From positions 42,630-106,629 of IMG/VR virus record IMGVR_UViG_3300010412_000002: DNA of 64,000 nucleotides; one strand, written 5' to 3'. The notes under the pieces are model-generated. The model saw only the letters and a list, made by a program, of their open reading frames with translations, made no database searches and was not told the origin of the DNA. Of this stretch, positions 55,201 through 61,200 are shown in pieces; position 1 is the stretch's first letter, and each line of letters opens with the position of its first letter. Origin of the DNA: a virus. Both the position numbers and the translations under genes were made by a program.

Positions 55201-58200
55201 AAAGAATACGCAAAATTAGCAGGACTAGCCTGGCTAGAAAAGAAAACAGTTAGACCTACTATTTCAGAGTATGATCGCAGCCTATCCCCAGATCCTAAAG
55301 TAATTCTCAACTCTAGAAGATGGCAAATTGCTTCTGCAGATACTTATGCACTCTTTGATGTTAAACGTCAAATCTATAACTTAAGTAAAGATTCAGATGT
55401 ACTAGATGTATTTCCAGCTATCCAGAATCTTGTTACAGAATTGTTTACAAGCATTCAAAAGGAGAAGCTAGCCCCCGCTGAGACTTTTATTAAGAAAGGC
55501 GAAATCATAGGATTTAAATTAGGAGAGGATGGTATATACAGATTTGATCCCGAATTCGATACAGAATTATCTAATAAAATTAGAGAAGTAAAACTTCTTG
55601 CAGATCAAGCAAAAGAATTTAAACTTTCTAAACTTTATAGCATTCTTAATCGTCAATATAAAGATCTACTAGGAGTTAAAGAAGAATACTATAAGGGAGC
55701 TATTATTGATACCTTCTTGGAAACCATTTCTGATGCTGAAAGAAATGAATTGCGTATGATGCGTCCTATCTCAAAATCTTTCCTTGTAGGTAAGAAAGCA
55801 GGTAGTAAAACTGAATACGCAGAAGATTCTGCAATCTATTCGGTAGCCAAACATGGACTCGTAAACAAAGAAGATGTAGACCTTTCTAACTATAACGATG
55901 TTTATACTGCCTTTAAGTCTGTTGCTGATATGCAACGACTCACTGGGATCTTTGCGAGCTCAATTAAAGTACTTGCATATATTGGTCGTTCTGGTGTAAG
56001 TGAAGGTACAGAAAAACTTATTGTTAATCTTAATAAGAAAGTCAACAAGTTAGAAAAATTTGTTAACTCTCTCAGTGAATCGGCTACTCCCACACAACTT
56101 GCGCAAGTAGCTGAAATGCAAGAAGAGATTCGTCTTGCTCAGGCAAATCTAAAAGATGTACTGAAAATTGAACGCAGAGAACAGATCGGTAATTCTGCAC
56201 CACGTATTGCAACTAATTTGAGATTTAACTACACAGTTAACGGAGAAGTTCATCATATTGCTAGTATGAATGAGTTCGTTCTCGGTACTAATCAGAATGT
56301 TTCTATATATGATGTGTTAGATGCTCTTGTTAATATCGCTATTGATAATATCAAGGATCAGGAGTTGTTTGCGCTGCAGGCAACAGCTGAGACAGGTACC
56401 ATATATTCTGCGCTTATATCCCTTGGATTGCCTACTGGTGATATCATTGCAATGATGTATCATCCTAGCATGCAAGATTTGCTAGGAATGAATCGCAATG
56501 ATTCTAAAATGCGCCTAGAGAATATGTTGCCAGAATACCTATCCAAAGTAGGTGAATATATTGAAAGTCAATTTGGTCCTCTAGATACTCTGTTGGACGG
56601 TAAGACTATTGGTATTACTGAGTTAGATGAAATGCTAACTAGTGATAAATTTAAAGCTCTTAAAACAGTCTTTACTGAAGATCGTAAACGTCAAATTAAG
56701 TATATTGAGAACTTAGACCAGCTTGATCAACGAGAAGCTTTAATGCTGTATCAATATATGCATATCATGAATACTGGTAAGAAGCTAGGAGATGATATCT
56801 CTACTCTTTCTAAATTCATGGGTATTCTTAGAGGCATGCCGATTAGTTTCGAAGGTATTCAAACCATTGAACAGGCGATTGAGAAGCTAGGTGCGATTAT
56901 TCAAAATGCTGAAGATAGCAAAGAATTAGACTCAATTGACAAACTTACTATGATGGAGGCTTCCGAAGAGCTAAAGACTCTGGGAAGTGTTATGTATACT
57001 AAAAAGAAAGAATCTGGATATAAGATAGCTGGTTTCATGTCTAGAAACCCCCACATCCTTGCAGCGTATAGAAGACTTCTTCAACTTAAAGCTACTATTC
57101 AAAAGAACTTCCCACTATATAGTGAGAAGGTAGTAAGCTTCATGAAAGATCTGTTTGGTAAAGATACTAAGTTAGGTGGTATTGAAGAACAAGGTATACT
57201 AAGAAAAGAACTTAGAAAGTACTTACTTACTCAACTTATTGATAGAGATTTCTATAAAGAGAAATATTACACTACTTACGCATCTAGAAAAACAGGAAAG
57301 TCAAATCGTATAGAACTCTATGGAGTAGACGCTTGGAGTGAAAGATTTATTGATTCTGTTCGTAGAGTTAAGGAGTACGATCAACTACTGGCTAAACAAC
57401 AGAATAGGGCACCAAACGCCTTCTTAGATGCCTTGTATATGGAGAGTGGTAAGCTTCGTTTCAACTTTGATGTTGAGATGGATCGTGCTATGATTGAAGA
57501 ACTGCGACAAGGATTTAAACAACTTCGCTATTTTACTTTTAAAGATGGTTATAAGCAATATAATCCTAAGCAGCCTGGTAATGTAGAACTTTCTTTAAAC
57601 AAAGATCCAAAAACTCTAAGTGATTTTGATCTAGAATATAATGCAACGGAGTTCCAAAAAGATTTCTTGTTTTATCTAGCTCTTGTAGATGGACTTAGAT
57701 TTGCTAACAACAACTATTCGGTAGCAGTTACACCCAGAATTGTCCGTGTACTCACTGATAAGTTAGATGACATGGAGAAGAAGTTTAGAGATGATGCTGA
57801 GTTTAGAGACAAACTAGCTTATCACATTAAGATTGAACTTCTCCGAGAAAACGCAGGACTTGTTTCTACCTACATTAATCAAGATGATAATGAAAATTAT
57901 CTTATTCGATCAGAAAGAACTGAAGGAGATGAAGAACTAAAAGATGAACAAGGTAAGACTGTTGAGCAACCACTAAATGGTGTTGCTACGATTAACGGTA
58001 GACGTATCTTTTATGATAAGGCTTATAATAATCCATATGAAACAACTTCTGAAAGAGAAACCAAGGAAGATGAACTAGACCGCAGATTTCCTGCTTTTAT
58101 TTCTTCTGGATATGATAGTAATGCACAAGTATATATGCGTATTACTAGTCCTACTGATGATGTAATTGCTTATACTTCTGTTGGTAGAGCTTCTGAAACA

Positions 58201-61200
58201 TACACCCGTATTCCTGACATTTCTAAAATGGAAGATGTTAAACAGAACTTTGAACCAACAGTACCTACTCAATATGTTGCAGACGTATCTCAGAATACTA
58301 TGCAAACGTATAAAAACTTTGACTATCTATTACCAGGAGAACCTATTCGACTTGTTGGCTTTGCAGACAAGAGTCGTCTTGCTCCTCGTTACGTAGTTAT
58401 TAAAAACGTAGAAAAGATTTATGAGAAGTTTGGCGTTAAAGAGGAAGTACATTTTCGAGGATATAAGTATACATTTGAAGATTACGTAGTTCCTAGTACT
58501 TTTAGGCAAATTACTGATTTGGCAGATGTTACTCCAGGTACAGCTATGACTTCTTTAGATCTGGTAAACAGTCTTCTAAATACTACAACTATTACAGATT
58601 ATGAGCGAAGTGTCCTGGAATCCTTCCAAGCTAAATATACTAAGGAGGGACGTAAGAATACTCCGATAGTATTATTTATAGATAAATTACCAGAAGGGTC
58701 AGGAGCACAGTACAATGTGGGATTTGGTTATGTAAATATAAAAGCAAATAAAGTAATTGCACGAGAGATAATACATGAATTAACTCATGCAGAAACTCAT
58801 ATGTTAATAGTTGCAGATTACCTAGCAACTGAACCTATGACAGGATTAGCTTTGAGATTAACCAATCCAGAATTTAGAAATGTAGAAGCAGAGTTTTCAA
58901 CTAAGTATAATTTCGAACTAACCACATTTACAACAGAACTTACTAATCTGCAGGTAGAAGCCGCTAAAGCATATAGAGCTCAATTTAATAGTGGACTTGA
59001 GAGTGACGATGAATTCTCTGCCTTCGTAGAGGATTATCATAGTGACTTACTTATACATGAAGGCATACCTTATGGCTTATCTGATCCACACGAAATGCTA
59101 GCAGAGTTTGTTTCTAATGAGCAGTTTAGGGAGTTAACCAAGCTAATTAAAATTACTCCGAAAGAAACATTGTATGATCGAATTATAAATCTCATCTCAC
59201 GTTTTATTCTTGGTAAGCAACAAATTAGTTTATATGATGTCTTAGATGGGCTAATGCGCGAAGGTGTGTTTAATAATATGTATATTCGTACTGAATCATT
59301 ACGAAATACTAGAGGTGATTATAAAATTATTTATACTAGTCAACGAGAAAAATTAAATCTTTTTACTCCACCTACAGATATAGAAGTTGATGAATTTATT
59401 AAGTGGATGAACTCAGTAGGCTATCAATTACCTATAGAAAAATTATCAGACGCAAGCCCAGAGTTTAAAGATATACTAATGAATAGAATAGAGGTAAGTC
59501 ATAACCGATATGGTACAGATGCTCGGATGGACGCAGACAAACAAACAGCTGCACAGTATTCTGTAAATCCAAATAACGAAGCAAAGTACCAGAAAGTTAA
59601 TGCCCCTGGTCTAGATCTTGCACGTGTGTCGGATGATATTGAAGGTTGGATGAGCTTCTTTAAACGTAACCCAAAATCTACTACGACTATTGAGGAGAAA
59701 GCAGATCGCATCTGGGGAAATATTGATCCTATGACTCAGAAGTTTACTCGACATGGATGGATCAATCGTCCAGATTGGGTAGCTAAAGAGGCTGAGATAG
59801 AAGCCCGAGGTAAAAACCGCGGACGATTGGTGCACTCACTTATGGAATTGTATTCTAAGACAGAAGCAGATCCAGAGTTGGAAGCTAGAATTGAGCAATT
59901 GCTGGATATAACTGGTTATGACAGGGAAAAATTTAAATGGGTTCAACAGAAGTTAGATTCTATTTATCGTAACGCTGACATTAATACCAGAGACGATGTA
60001 GATCCAGACCAAAAGGATAAGATAGGTAGTGAGGTAACAGTTGCCAACGACATCTTAGGCTTAGCTGGTACAATTGACATGCTAATTTATCACGCAGATG
60101 GTACTTTAGGCATCAAAGATATCAAAGCTGGTTATTCATTATTTAATAGTTCTACTACGGATATCATGATGTTTGGTGAGCAGCCTAGTGCTCCAGACCT
60201 AATCTATGATACATGGTTTAATCATGCAAAGCTTCAAGTAATGACGTATGCTTTCTTATACAAATCTACTCATCCTGAAGCTAAGTTTAAAGATTTAGAT
60301 GTATTGTGGATGCCAGATAAAGATTCTGTAGATGAGAATACTTTCAGAAATATGGTTAACCCTGAGCCGTATCTTAACATGATTCATTTGATGCTTAAGG
60401 AAAAGATGCCAGAGAAATACCAAGCTCTTAAAGATTCTATGTCTGCAGAAGATTGGAAGAAACTTTGGGATCCTAAAGAATATAAAGCAGGGGTAGGAAA
60501 ATCACTTAGAGATGCGCATACAGTTAGTCCAGATCTTCCTATTGACCAACAAATTAAAGCTAAAATTGAGAAAATTAGGACTATCATACTTACTGATCTT
60601 AATCCTAACACTTATTCAAAGGCCATATTCACTGGGAAAGACGCAGAAAGAAAAACAAAATTAGTTTCAAAACTGATGAAGGAAGTTTTGGAATTGCAGA
60701 AACAAGCTACTGATCTTGATATACAGACTGTAAATGAAGATATCAGCGGGTTCCAAAACTGGTTATTTACTTCTGCTACTACCAGTAATCCTTATATTCA
60801 AGTGTGGGATGAGTTATTCATGGCACGTAGAGATGAATTTAATAAGCAATACGAGCAGTATAGGAATAAATTCTTGTCACTTCTTGATCCTATTAAGAAT
60901 GATTACTTACGACGTCATCCAGGTAAAGCAACATTAGATGCATTAACTAGAGGAGGAGCTAATCATATTAGTTCTAGAGATTTATTTAGCTTTGCATATA
61001 TTCCTGTAAAAGATGAAGGAGGTGATGTAATAGATTATCAACTTCGTCATACAGATGCACATTTCCAAGAACTGATTGATGACAATACTAACTTTGGGCA
61101 TATCAATGCTACTAATATTCATATCTATAAGAACTTCTTAAACTTTGTGAATGATAGTTATGCAAGATTCTTTGTAGATCAGAACGGAACTAAAGCTCTA

